Of a DNA stretch of 64,000 bases, positions 1 to 9,902 are shown one piece after another. Each line of letters begins with the position of its first letter. The stretch's first letter is position 1. Under the pieces are notes generated by a model. That model was given only the letters and a program-made list of their open reading frames with translations. It had not been told where the DNA came from and made no database searches. The DNA comes from Kappaphycus alvarezii (Eukaryota; Rhodophyta; Florideophyceae; Gigartinales; Solieriaceae): the NCBI GenBank assembly GCA_002205965.3, contig NADL03000487.1, positions 496,001 through 560,000 of the forward strand, written 5' to 3'. The translations under genes were made by a program, and so were the position numbers.

Positions 1-419
1 GTTTTTTGTTTCCTTTACGCGACAAAATTCCAATTTCTTCATACTATTTTAGTACAAGTATATCTCTCGTTTAACAGTGATTCATTAAGTAATCTCTGTT
101 TGTTTGATCTTCTTGGACCTGAAATGCCTTTTTTATGATCAAGATATCTACACGTAATTTTCGTCGGAAATTATCCATATTGAGACGAATTTCACCGATT
201 CCCACTGCAGGACTAATTTCCGCCTTTTTTTGTTCAACAAGCCTGTCAAACGTAACATTTATAGGCTATTTATGCCAATCGGGTGCGGATTAGAAATGTA
301 CGGACTTCTCACTCGCCCTATTTCCAAATCCAACAAATTTCGCCCGACCACCGTCTGACCTCTTTTTCTTTCCGGCTTATCGACGGTAGCACTGCAAACA
401 TGGAAACACAAGAGAGCCA
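1..419. other. No recognisable gene
   Basis: No long open frame, RNA gene or repeat related to the rest of the window was recognised in this left-edge stretch. Confidence 0.5.
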
Positions 420-842
420 GTCACTATGTTTGTGGTTCTTCATCTCGTAGAGATGGAAGCGCAAGACGCGGCGGTAAGAGAAAGTTGGAAAAGGGAGAAA
501 GTAAACGAGAGGGGTTCTTCAAGAGGTGGGTGGCCCTGAAAACGATCTTAAGGATAGAAAAAGACGACGAGGAGGATGAGTCCGACGATTGAGGAGAGGA
601 GGTCGAGGAGTTCGAGATGAGAAGGGGATAGCGGAACAAATAAAACCTCATGGGAACGGACGAATTGTATGAACCAGGTGGTCCCCACAATATGTTCGGT
701 GAGGGGGTCTCTCGTTGAGTCTTATATATCATCTACAGAGGTAGAAAATCGTGAGCCGTTTACAAGTTTTTGTAGGGACTACATGGGTACTCACGATGTC
801 TTGAGGGAAGCGATAGTTTCTGATCTAGAGGACTAAGATTAG
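420..842 (+). pseudogene. Relic copy F of the SIM-type ORF element
   Basis: The stretch from about 668 to 837 aligns by eye with the 3' end of the conserved ORF found in copies A-E. It carries a counterpart of the ENxxPF motif, a Leu-Arg-Glu segment and the terminal SDLED followed by TAA, and it shares the DNA word ACCAGGTGGT with copy D. Upstream, an acidic GA-rich tract (about 545-605) sits where the acidic middle of the protein lies in other copies. In-frame stops and poor similarity show strong decay. The conserved region downstream of the ORF in copies A-E is not obvious here, so this may be an old truncated copy. Confidence 0.55.
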
Positions 843-2147
843 TAGTGAGGTATAAAACTTGTAGGGTTCACTCGGGTTACTGGGCAGACGTCTCCGTACG
901 GTAACGCGAGGATGTCGGTAGCGTGGTAGATCTGGAAGGTAAAGGTCTTCTAACTGCGAGGGACCACCGAGCGGAAAGACAAGGGAAACACAAGGTCAAG
1001 GTTGGCTCACTCTCGGGACGAGTTTACCGGTCTGCGGTTGGGAAAGCTACGGAGAGACGGTGACGAAGCGATAGAAGCCAAAGGGGAACTAGTACCGTGC
1101 GGAGTAAACGGTAGTAAAAGGGAAGTAGTAAAAGTAGCTGGATTGCTTCGAGGTGAAAGAGTGCTTACCTCTTTACTTGACGGGCAGCGGAAGGATATTG
1201 CAGTTAAATATCTGCTAAGTCCGTCCGGAGTACAATATGGCCTTGCACTGTAACCCTAATGGTCCTATGCACGCTGGCCCTAATTTCTACAAAATATCAC
1301 GCATTACACTAAACCCATTATACTAAACCCCCTGTGCAGTGTTGCCATTAATATCCTTACCGTACCGTTTACAAGCCTTTGTACACGGTGTACAAGCCTT
1401 TTTACACTGCCCAGCAATGTTACCGTTTCGGTTTGCGTCGCGCCACGTCATTCCTGTCAACCCACAAGTACAGTCCGGGTTCGGCCATCACCTTTTTATC
1501 ATTCCGCGTCGGTGTTTACCGCGAGGGTGCCACTACACCAATGTGAGGAATTGGTTTTTTTATTTCTGTTAAAATATCTTTTGTCCAATTCGCTGCTCCC
1601 ACATGAATCTTTTCGTGTATTTTTTGGTTTTATTTATTTATTTATTTTAGTTTTAGAGATTTTAGTTCGGGAAATGCAAGTCTACTTATGCTGTATTGCG
1701 GGCATTTGAGGGCTTATGAGTCCCATGAACTTGTTACGGAACCACATTGATGGATCTACAATACAGAGAATGTAGCGGTTCCACTAACATACACCAAATA
1801 TGTCTTTTCTGTCTCCGCTACTTGTACCAAATTCTATATTTCCGAACAATACTGCTCTAACACGCCCATTGCTTCACCACCAAACTCCGTCAGCTGAGCA
1901 CTTCTCCTCACAGCCCCCGTTGCCCCTAGCTGTTCCCTCCCTCCAGCACCTCTCCACCTTCGGGGCTGGTACTATTGTACACCGTGCCATGATCATCCAG
2001 CTCGATTGGACCACTTGGCCGACATACTTCATCAATTCTGGAGGCCCGCTCCTTCTCTTCTTCCACTCCAACCGACTTTTCGCCATCTGCCGCCCGAATC
2101 TACCATTGGCGACTTTCCCACCTTCTTAACCTCTCATTTGCTTCATG
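843..2147. other. Intergenic; small palindrome and 20-bp direct repeat
   Basis: No gene is recognised. At about 1366-1410 a near-20-bp unit containing ACAAGCCTTT is tandemly duplicated, and at the junction TTGTACAC-G-GTGTACAA forms a perfect short palindrome. Short ORFs on both strands look like chance frames. Confidence 0.4.
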
Positions 2148-2152
2148 GCCAC

Positions 2153-3644
2153 TGTTGTTACAAAAATGGTTCTTTTTGTAGGATATCGGTTCTCTCCACA
2201 AACTTCTGTCTTCTCCTTCCCCGTGAGCTTTTAATAAAAACTCTTCCTATCATTTTTCTTTTAGGAACAAATTCATGAAACGGATTTTTCCCATGAATCC
2301 AAATTCACCGTGCAATTCCATTTCTATTTTGTATTTGAGCATTTTGGTCCTCCCGTTTCAAAATAAGAATATTTCGACTCGTGATCCGCTTCGTCATCCA
2401 AATTCAGTTCCGATATGTTATCAAACAGATTTATAGTTATTGTTCATATTCCATGCAAACTCAAAGCTTGTGCATTGCCTCGCATATTTCTAGTTCGTCC
2501 GAAGCCTTGAAACTCTTCGAGGACGTCTCCCTATTTGAAGTTCGAAATCGACGTCGTTGAGGAAAACCACAGCCATCAAATACCCCATCGGCTCACCCCT
2601 TATTTTTGCCCTCAACATGACCAATCTCCGCCCGTCCCTCACCATCGCCAAGTCATCCAGAGGCCGCTGCCCACTCAACGCGCTGGCCCTGATGGCTAAT
2701 GGGCCAACAGATTATGATGATAACTGCAGAAGATTGGACCGGGAACGCGTTCGGGATTGATTACGCCGGCACTTCTTCGAGGAGGCAGAGGAGGAAGAGG
2801 AGGAGGTAAAGGAGGAGGAGGGAGAGGAAGAGGAGGAAAAGGACGATGACGAGGAGGAAGAGGTGGACCCGTGGGAGACACTAGTAAGCAACGATGGGTG
2901 AGCTGCTGTGGAGAACGAAGGGAAGGTTGACGGAGTAATCGTGATCTCTGACTCTTCTGTCGAGGATGAAGAGGAAGATGAGGTGGAGGGAGACATGGAA
3001 AGTGCTAGAATGGTCGCGAGGGGGCCCGACAGTATGGAACAGGTTGTCTTGAAGCTGGAACCGGATGGGGGCATCTTTAGTGGTTGAGATATCTCCCAGA
3101 AGGAAATAGAGAATTGCAAGCCGTTCGCGGATATTTGTGGGAACTGTTTGGTTGTAATTTACACTTTGGGGGAATTTGTTGGGTCTGATATAGAGGACTA
3201 AGATATTAAGGAGGAAATATAGATATTTATCCTGATAGAATCTGCTGTTAGTCTTTTTTGCTCACACGATTACAATTGATGCATCTTACGGTTCTTAGTA
3301 TGTTTGTTTGAGACTTCAAGGTTAGCCTAAAATTCTGTATAAGCTGAGTAAACTGCATCCTCATGGAGAGGTCAAGCAAGTTGGCAGACAACTTCAGGTC
3401 AAGTCCCGAGTAGTAGAAAGTTGAGAGTAGAACTCAGACTCAAGAAAAATTTTTCCTACAATGGTCACAGAGCATCAGTGGTAGACCCCTTTTATACTTT
3501 CTCGTAGCCCTTTCGACTTACTTTCTTATTCAATCTTTTCTGTTCGTTCAACTAGACCGGGGTGGCACTTTTGTCGCTTGCGAAAACTCCTTCTTGGGGT
3601 AATTGGTTCTGAGTATCTCCTCCCCAGACGATTTACCCCTATCA
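2153..3644 (+). mobile_element. TG...CA element, copy A (LTR-like, about 1.5 kb)
   Basis: This 1,492-bp unit starts TGTTGTTAC and ends CCCCTATCA. It is flanked by GCCAC (2148-2152) and GTCAC (3645-3649), a 4/5 match to a 5-bp target duplication. The same start, end and internal order occur in copy C with a perfect duplication, which fixes the boundaries. The internal order is an AT-rich leader, an acidic-protein ORF (2617-3201), an A/T-rich spacer, a TATA-like motif (CTGTATAAGC, about 3333) and a conserved 300-bp tail. TG...CA ends plus a 5-bp duplication are typical of LTRs, so these could be solo LTRs with an ORF in U3. A non-autonomous element of another type is not excluded. Confidence 0.65.
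2617..3201 (+). pseudogene. Acidic protein with SUMO-interaction-like motif (copy A, three stops)
   Basis: Function unknown. One reading frame runs from ATG at 2617 to TAA at 3199-3201, interrupted by TGA at 2758, 2908 and 3085. Order of parts: a basic N-terminus (MTNLRPSLTIAKSSRGR), a GPTDYDD segment, a DRER helix, a Glu-rich run of about 40 residues, the core VIVISDSS followed by acidic residues, and a C-terminal domain with ENxKPFADICG ending in SDIED. Hydrophobic VIVI followed by Ser/Asp/Glu is the classic layout of a SUMO-interacting motif; that role is inference. Copies D, C and E align across the same parts, so the frame was once under selection. No intron is needed, because this copy keeps one frame throughout. 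Not recognised as a known family. Confidence 0.6.
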
Positions 3645-4002
3645 GTCACCGCAAAAGATTCCTTCTTCGCTGGTTCTTTCACTGGTTCCCGTTCTACCAC
3701 CGTCACTCTAGCACTCCACAAGGCGACCCCTATCACCTACACAACTCTCTGAAACTGCTTTGCCATTCAACGCTCCCCTGCCGACGACTCGAAACTCCTT
3801 ACAACGTCCTCACTCCCTTCTTTACGTATTAGAAACTTAGTGACTTAGCCCTTAGGGGCAGCCCCCGAATGCGATGGCCAACGTCAGCTCCTTGTTGAGG
3901 GTCCCTTCTTCAATAAATGTTGAACCCACCAAATATAAAGTATATGATAGCCCATTCAGTAGGCGAGCCGCGTTGGAGGTTAACATCAACTAGGCAGTTG
4001 AC
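3645..4002. other. No recognisable gene
   Basis: This stretch lies between copy A and micro-insertion copy 1. No supported coding or repeat feature was seen. Confidence 0.4.
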
Positions 4003-4059
4003 AAAGGGAGAAGATTTTGGTGTTTTATTCTTAGAAGATATATCCGATCTATCCCATGG
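4003..4059 (+). mobile_element. Micro-insertion unit, copy 1
   Basis: This copy of the roughly 50-bp dispersed unit reads a G/A-rich start, then GTGTTTTATTCTTAGAAG, then ATATATCCGATCTATCCC. The direct repeat CAACTA lies on both sides (3987-3992 and 4069-4074), but about 10 bp outside the conserved core, so the duplication here is only suggestive. Homology to the other copies stops at CCCATGG. Confidence 0.5.
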
Positions 4060-4404
4060 TTTTCCAGACAACTACAATCGACTTGAAAAAGGTGATGCAA
4101 ATTGCTCTGATATCAGACCTCGTCCTGCGGAATGTTGCAAGTCCATGCCTAAATACAGGATGCTTTACCGCGCTGGAGAGGTCAATTTCTAACAACGCAA
4201 TTTTTTTGTCATGCCGAACAGCGCGCTGTCTGCAGGGGAAACACGACGTGGGGACACCACAGAATCAATTCCTCTAATATTTATTCTGGGTGATACACAG
4301 ACAGCTTGTATGGTACTGTATATTTACATGTTATGTTGCGGCAAGCATAGATGTTATTCCAGGCTACCGGCCAGTAACGATAATGCAGAAGGTGGTCCCC
4401 GCTG

Positions 4405-5364
4405 ATGACCGAAATGTTCTGGCTGGAATTGCCTGACCGCATATTGGGATCATTAGCTACAGGTTTCGTTGTCAGGCTACTTCTGACGAGGAGCAGTCAT
4501 GATGCGATCACGACTTGGGTTGATCGACCTACTCGTCGAGTCCATTTTCTGAAATCTAAAACATCAGATACTACTGAGGACAAGACTCGAGACTTCTTCT
4601 CGAACATCTTCAAGAACCACGGGTTGCCGGATGACGTGACTTCAGATAGGGACAGCAAGTTCATTTCAAAGTTTTGGAAGACACCGATTAATCTTTGTGG
4701 GGTGAAATTAAGAATGTCTACAATTTGACACCCACAAACAGATAGCGCTTCCGAGATTATGAATAGGATGATCGAGAACTATGTCCGTCGCTATTGCTCG
4801 TATCATGAGGATGACTGGGATGAATTGCTTCCTTCTGCAGAATTTGTATACAACTCGACTGTGGGCGATGATCTGGGTATATCACCATTTGAGCTGGACT
4901 TGGGATGGAAACCCAAATCGCTATTGGACTTCTTGGCTAGCAGCAGCATACCTCTTCAGAGTTTGGACAGCTTTCGTGCCAATCTCAAGGTTTCTCTTGA
5001 GGATGCGCAATTCGCCTACAAAGTGGCAAAAGCTCGGCAAGCTGCATATGCTACAAGGCGATACAAGGTTTCAGATTATAAAGTCGGTTCAAAGCTGTGG
5101 ATCAATCGTTCGTTGTTCACGGATGTTTATTCTAGGTCCCAAGATTCTAAAAGACTTGGTGCGACCAGATATGGGCCATTTGTGGTTAAGGAGATAATTG
5201 GTAAGAATGCTGTTCAACTGGATCTCCCTGCTCATTTTAGAATCCATCAAGTCATTCATATCACCCTGGGAAGGCTCTCAACCTCGACCAAGTACCGCAA
5301 CGCTCAGCGCACCCTGCCGCACTCAACCCTGGCGGTTCTTCCGCTAGCATGGGAGAGTTCCTGA
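4405..5364 (+). pseudogene. Ty3/gypsy integrase relic
   Basis: This is the integrase catalytic core and C-terminal part of a Ty3/gypsy pol. Visible motifs are TWVDRPTRRVHF, then HGLPDDVTSDRDSKF carrying the second catalytic Asp, then HPQTDSASE followed by NRMIENYVRRY, which should contain the catalytic Glu, and DWDELLPSAEFVYNS. A TGA at 4726-4728 sits just before HPQTD; apart from that the frame is continuous. The tail RYGPFVVKEIIGKNAVQLDLP followed by HxVIHxTxGRLS is the usual gypsy GPF/Y-type module. Reverse transcriptase and RNase H are not recognised upstream, so this is a 5'-truncated copy. Confidence 0.85.
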
Positions 5365-5496
5365 GCCAAACGGTCCTGGTGGTTGTACCCAAGGCCGTTC
5401 TTCTGGAGCACTTGTCTTCGTCGCCGTCGCTTTCTGTAAGTATCGCGCTTACGGCGGAAGTTTCTCAAGCGATTACACCCATGGCTCGCCACAGTT

Positions 5497-6215
5497 GTGA
5501 TGGTGGATTTTTTCTTCCCCCCATTTACCGGGCATCGCACTGCTGGCACAACCCGCAAGACGACACCTTGCTGCTCTTCACTTGGCCTTTCAAATGTAAA
5601 CCACCCAAAGATTTCCCCTTTGGCCATCTGTCTTAAGTGTCAAGTGAACACAAGTAAGCCAATGGTCAACAGTCCGTGTTTACCCAACCCCTCACGCCCA
5701 TCACCATCTGAGGATGAGCAGCTCCTATCTTCCCTCGAACCTGCCCCTATCACAAACACACCCGAAGACTTCTATGGGCGGGCGTCAGCTGGGCGCGCGG
5801 GCGAGTTTAGTAAGGGCTCGGATTTTGCTACTAATTTGGACCTATTGCATGTTGACTCTGCTCCGTGGGCTCCCAGCAGGGGCAATCCCCGGTCAACCCT
5901 TCGTCTCTACCGAATCCCTCACGCCCGTCACCATCTGGTGATGAGCAGCCCCTAGCTTCCCTGGAAGCCGCCCCTACCACAAATACCCCAGAAGGCGTCT
6001 ATGGGCAGACTTCAACTGGGCGCGCGGGAGAGGTTATTACGAGGACGGAGATGGCCACCGGCCTGACTCTTACGGGGCCGTGTGGAATTATGCACATCTG
6101 GGTGCCTTTGACATGGATGGGTTGCTCTGACTTCAATTCCGAAGACGGCGACGGCGTCGATGACGCAGTTGACCAAGCAGAGGAGCTGGACCTTGCCGAG
6201 GCGGTGGTTCAGTAA
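5497..6215 (+). pseudogene. Gypsy-associated Pro/Ser-rich tail with internal duplication
   Basis: Downstream of the integrase, two related segments (about 5682-5815 and 5908-6035, offset about 226 bp) both encode a form of PNPSRPSPSxDEQ, then AP.TNTPE, YG and GRAGE. The second copy is in a different frame, so a frameshift lies between them. A diverged copy of the same segment lies on the minus strand at 8843-9045, which shows that it belongs to a repeated element. Function unknown; probably the low-complexity C-terminus of the gypsy polyprotein. Confidence 0.55.
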
Positions 6216-6598
6216 GTAGCGATGGGGAGTGGAGGTCTGCTGCACATTTTAACCCATGTTTACGACGTAGTCACTATCTGGATAACTCCGAAACTTAGCC
6301 GTACGTATCTTTCAAATGTTACTCAGTGAAGTATCTGTTGGATGATATATAAAATAACATACTGTATCGCACAGTGGTCCGCCTTGCAGGAAATGATCTG
6401 CTTTATGTGATTTCAAATACATGAGACATGGCTTCTCTCGAAGAAGGGGTTCCATTAGAACTGTTTTGCAGCAGATAGGATTCAATTCTTAGAATCCAAA
6501 TCTTATCAATGAGGATCCTGAAATTTATCCTCCTGATAATCGACCACATCATGATCTTCTCTCGATTCGCGAAGTGAATTCGAGCACATAAGGAGGGT
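6216..6598. other. No recognisable gene
   Basis: AT-rich spacer between the gypsy tail and the minus-strand ORF; nothing supported was seen. Confidence 0.4.
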
Positions 6599-7126
6599 TT
6601 ACTCGTACTCCAACGCTAGGGCCGCGACCCTGTGCCATAGTTGGCTACCGTTATAGTCATGTAGATGGCGCCGTATAATTTCATCCAGCTTTTCCAATGA
6701 GGGCACATTGACCACTTGGGATTTCGTGTGAACGACAAGAATTGCTTTCAGTAGACCCAGAGGTAGATTTCCGACGGAATCACTAGCTACCAGGTCATAC
6801 TCGTGCTCCCACAAGTATTGTAGAGAGAGTTGTACTTCGCACAGTATGGCGCGTGTTTTCTGGCGCTGAAGAGTCCGGCGCGCATACGAAAGGAACCATG
6901 AGCCCACTCCATTCTGTATATCGAACTCATCCGGTTCTTCGTAGGCGGAAACCGGTTCCAAAAGAGTATAGCAAAGTCTCGATACATCCGAAATGGCCCG
7001 ATCAAGATTTCGGTAAAGTTCCATTTCTTGTTGAGCGGAAACATCAAGATTTAGTTTACGACTTTGGCGCTTATGACATTGACGTTTGTTTTTGAAGTGA
7101 CCGAAAATCCCAAAAAGCTTCATCAT
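6599..7126 (-). CDS. Hypothetical helical protein, 175 aa
   Basis: An uninterrupted ATG-to-TAA frame on the minus strand, unusual in a window where most coding frames are broken. The N-terminus is strongly basic (KNKRQCHKRQSRK), which could act as a nuclear-localisation-like patch. The rest is predicted by eye to be mainly helical and rich in Leu and charged residues, including LYRNLDRAISDVSRLCYTLL and LDEIIRRHLHDY. No transmembrane segment, signal peptide or catalytic motif is apparent, and I do not recognise the family. It lies between gypsy-derived sequences, so it could be a single-exon gene, an exon, or a retroelement ORF such as a gag. Confidence 0.4.
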   Translation of the reverse strand: MMKLFGIFGHFKNKRQCHKRQSRKLNLDVSAQQEMELYRNLDRAISDVSRLCYTLLEPVSAYEEPDEFDIQNGVGSWFLSYARRTLQRQKTRAILCEVQLSLQYLWEHEYDLVASDSVGNLPLGLLKAILVVHTKSQVVNVPSLEKLDEIIRRHLHDYNGSQLWHRVAALALEYE

Positions 7127-7764
7127 GTAACAGATCTAGCGTAGAGAAGTGTGAGGTGGTTTCTTTTTTGAAAGATATGATGGCTGTGATTTAGCTTCGT
7201 GGTTTGAAGTGGTATGGGGTGCAATTCTATGGAGCAGGCCCGCATCGCGGAGGGGTCCGCGTTAAATAGTAATGGTCTCAAAGCCTACTGAGGGCTCCTT
7301 CATAATAGCTCTCAAATAAAATTCAACTCACTAAAGACCCGTCGAGTCTTGGAAATAATTTTTTTTTGCTGATATCCATTAAGCTCTGCATTTTAAGATC
7401 AGCTGATTTTCTTTCGCCAGCGCGCGGGAAATTTTTTACTCCGCTGTACTCGACTGAGATAATTTTTTTTTCTCCTAGAAATTTAACGTAGTAACTTCTA
7501 ACGCTGCTTGTCTGCTGGCTGGCATCCCATCGACTTTCTGGTAGACTGTTGCTGGTGCTAGCATTCGAAAGCAATGATTTGTACATTGCTTCGACAATCG
7601 CTACATGTATTTAATATGACATTCAGATTTGCACCTCCAAATGGGTTCCAGCCATTCCATACATCTCAATAAAGACACCGTCCTTTTCCCCGGAAACGTC
7701 GCTAACTCCTATATAATGACATTGCGAATAACTACCAAAACGGGGTCAGACAGACTTGTTTCGA
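7127..7764. other. No recognisable gene
   Basis: Short minus-strand ORF at 7323-7586 has no recognisable motif. No repeat shared with other parts of the window was seen. Confidence 0.35.
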
Positions 7765-7773
7765 TTATTACCA

Positions 7774-7828
7774 TGGGATAGACCGGATATATCTTCCAAA
7801 AGTAAAACACCCAAACCTTTCCCCCTAC
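7774..7828 (-). mobile_element. Micro-insertion unit, copy 2
   Basis: This 55-bp unit carries the conserved core (minus strand GTGTTTTACTTTTGGAAG then ATATATCCGGTCTATCCCA). It is flanked by TTATTACCA (7765-7773) and TTATTATCA (7829-7837), an 8/9 direct repeat consistent with a target-site duplication. No ORF. Confidence 0.65.
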
Positions 7829-8140
7829 TTATTATCAACGCTTGATTAACAGATTCCGTGCAACGCAGGTCAGTCTATGTGCATAATATTCGGATCGTGT
7901 GTCGAGCGTTTATTTTGAACCTACATTTAAGCATGCATCGGGTGGTGAAAACTAGGCCTCGATGGTACCGGTGTTCTATTTCTTACTTGTTTATATGCCA
8001 TGTTCTGCTCGGTGAACACAAACCTGAGCATTGTACACCGGGATCACAAATGGTTAGCAGTTACCCAGCAGGGGGCTTACTTTCTCCCGCATTACAGTGT
8101 CTTCGTTCCTTTTGGAGTCAATTGTGGTTGTTTTGATAAC

Positions 8141-8201
8141 TTTCGGATAGATCGAATATAACTTCCCAGAGTAAAACACAGAAACCTTTTCCCCCATTCT
8201 A
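8141..8201 (-). mobile_element. Micro-insertion unit, copy 3
   Basis: A diverged unit with minus-strand core GTGTTTTACTCTGGGAAG and a C-rich (CCCCC) end. TTTGATAAC (8132-8140) and TTTCATAAC (8202-8210) flank it, an 8/9 match. Confidence 0.6.
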
Positions 8202-8277
8202 TTTCATAACAAGACCCGGCAAAAAAAATTTGAAGTTCGTTCAAATATTTGCATAGGCAATCTACAGAGGGAAGAAT

Positions 8278-8325
8278 TTTGGGTTATTTTTATGTATAGG
8301 AGATGTGGTCGGATGTATCCTCGCC
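8278..8325 (+). mobile_element. Possible diverged micro-insertion unit, copy 7
   Basis: GGGAAGAATTTTGGG followed by an AT-rich core and GGATGTATCC resembles the unit consensus, but it is heavily diverged and no flanking duplication was found. Confidence 0.25.
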
Positions 8326-8634
8326 GTTACTGCGTAATGCTCTAAAGAATATTCTAAACTAAGAAGAAATGGTTTCGAATGATATACCGATCGCAGTGCC
8401 TTTGAATGCAAATTCATAGCGGCCAAACTTTTGCACCATTTGCAGTAAACTTCCCCTATTTTTCCCTTTTGGCATCGTTTCCAAAAGGGGATAACTGGGG
8501 TTTGTCTACTGCGACAGAAATTTGAGCTGAGTTTCCGAACTGACTGGACCATCTTAAACAAGAATTTCCGTGCAAAAGAAATAAGCAATCATCAACTACC
8601 AATGCCATCCAATACACTACCTCTCCAGCAAGTT

Positions 8635-8676
8635 CATTTTTCCTTTCGGTGTTTTACTTTTGGAAGGTATTTCCGA
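8635..8676 (+). mobile_element. Micro-insertion unit, copy 4, perfect 10-bp duplication
   Basis: A 42-bp insertion with core GTGTTTTACTTTTGGAAG is flanked by a perfect 10-bp direct repeat, CCAGCAAGTT (8625-8634 and 8677-8686). This is the cleanest evidence that the unit arrived by insertion. Confidence 0.75.
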
Positions 8677-8842
8677 CCAGCAAGTTGAAATGGCTTGGCC
8701 AATATACGGTATCTACGCTCCGGTACAAATTTACTGGGTACCAACCCACATATCTACCACAGTAAATTAACCCCCCATTTCATTCAGTTGAAATATGCAC
8801 TCTGTCGAGAAAAACCGGTGGCTATCTCCACGCTTGTACTAA

Positions 8843-9045
8843 ACTAATCCGCGCGCCTGGTCACATAGACGCGTTCCGGGTTGAATATGATAGGGGAGGC
8901 CTACGTAGAAAATAAGGACTACCTGTCACCCAATGGTCAGATATCTCTTCCAAGAGTAAAACACCCGAACCTCCCCCAAATGGTGACGGGCGAGAAGGTT
9001 GCCGAGGACCCGGAGAGCTAACTGCAGGCTTATTGATCTTGGGTA
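8843..9045 (-). pseudogene. Gypsy tail relic interrupted by a micro-insertion
   Basis: Read on the minus strand, this matches the gypsy-associated tail at 5653-5815. Matching parts are the NKPAVSSPGP.QPSRPSP segment, then, beyond a 39-bp insertion, CCTATCA, a CCCGGAA-like stretch and GGCGCGCGG in the same order as at 5740-5805. The gap is filled exactly by micro-insertion copy 5, so the two intact tail segments near 5.7 and 5.9 kb serve as empty sites. Confidence 0.6.
8940..8978 (-). mobile_element. Micro-insertion unit, copy 5, inside gypsy tail
   Basis: A 39-bp unit with minus-strand core GTGTTTTACTCTTGGAAG. It is flanked by AATGGTCA (8932-8939) and AATGGTGA (8979-8986), 7/8 identical. Uninterrupted equivalents of the site are at about 5700 and 5926. 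Confidence 0.7.
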
Positions 9046-9334
9046 CTGCGAGGATTAGGAATGACAAATGAAACAACGGAGAGAAGAGTCACAAAAATTG
9101 TGGTGGTGGTAAATCTTTATGGGTTGTACAATGTTGCACAGAGGCGTGCGGAGGGTATTCATAAATTAACTACGGATGCGGGCGGCGGGTAGAAACCTGT
9201 CGCGCATGCACTATTTGGAGACTAAACGCAAAACGGGTACCGAAGTCGCCGAGCTCCTGCTGAGGGGAGGAACCGCGACGGGAATCAGCGAAGGAAGCAA
9301 GGTGGAGGAAAGAAAGCCTTGCCTTCGTCGCCCA

Positions 9335-9386
9335 TGGGATAGATCGGATATATCTTCCAAAAGTAAAACACCAAAACGTCTCCCCC
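9335..9386 (-). mobile_element. Micro-insertion unit, copy 6, inside RT1
   Basis: A 52-bp unit flanked by CGTCGCCCA (9326-9334) and CCTGGCCCA (9387-9395), 7/9 identical. RT2 (read in reverse near 18,580-18,610) has the corresponding coding sequence without the unit, so this is a second occupied/empty site pair within the window. Confidence 0.7.
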
Positions 9387-9542
9387 CCTGGCCCAAGGCG
9401 CCATAGATATCAATCCCGACAGGGGAGAGGAGGATACCGTTTTGGTTGCAGTAAGTGCCGTAATGACGATGTTTCTAGCGATCTGCGAGTGTTGCGGCAG
9501 CTCCTGCGGTAACTGATGTAATGAAAATTGTAGATATTATCT

Positions 9543-9592
9543 GGCACTCTGCGCTGGTATGCTGCGCTGGCATGCTGCGCTGGCTGCGCTGT
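9543..9592. repeat. Short tandem repeat, CTGCGCTGG-based
   Basis: About four tandem units built on CTGCGCTGG lie in the unusual left part of element B. Confidence 0.6.
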
Positions 9593-9722
9593 CACTGTAG
9601 CTACAGTTTTATTCTCAATTATTTTTAAAGGGAGGCTTTGAGCCGTACTGTAGCGGTGCCAATAGGACATAAAGGTACTGTATTGGTACTACGGATTGTG
9701 ACGGTTGAAAACTCTATATAAG

Positions 9723-9902
9723 GGGCCGGAAAATATGGACCAGGTGTTCCCGATTCTGGAACTGGATGGGGGCGTCCTCAGTGGTTTAAATATTTCGCAG
9801 GAGGCAATGGAGAACTCTAAGCCGTTCGCGGATATTTATGTGGATTGCCTGGACGGAATGTATATTTTGGGGGAACTGTTCGGCTCTGATGTAGAGGACT
9901 AA
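9723..9902 (+). pseudogene. SIM-type ORF, C-terminal fragment (copy B)
   Basis: The frame encodes the C-terminal domain only: GPENMDQVFPILELDGG, then SGLNISQEAMENSKPFAD and the terminal SDVED with TAA. It aligns without gaps with copies A, C and D. The N-terminal basic part and acidic core are missing, so no complete protein can come from this copy. The conserved C-terminus shared by at least four copies is the strongest sign that this ORF is real rather than a chance frame. Confidence 0.6.

Noticed and set aside
4003..9386. The micro-unit as a polypurine tract plus the start of a gypsy LTR (G-rich run followed by TGTTTTAC).
   Set aside because: Homology ends after about 50 bp in every copy, and copies 5 and 6 sit cleanly inside other sequences with empty sites elsewhere.
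4003..9396. Conserved peptide FGVLLLEDISDLSHG as a protein domain.
   Set aside because: It is the translation of the micro-insertion core in one frame; copies occur in unrelated contexts and on both strands.
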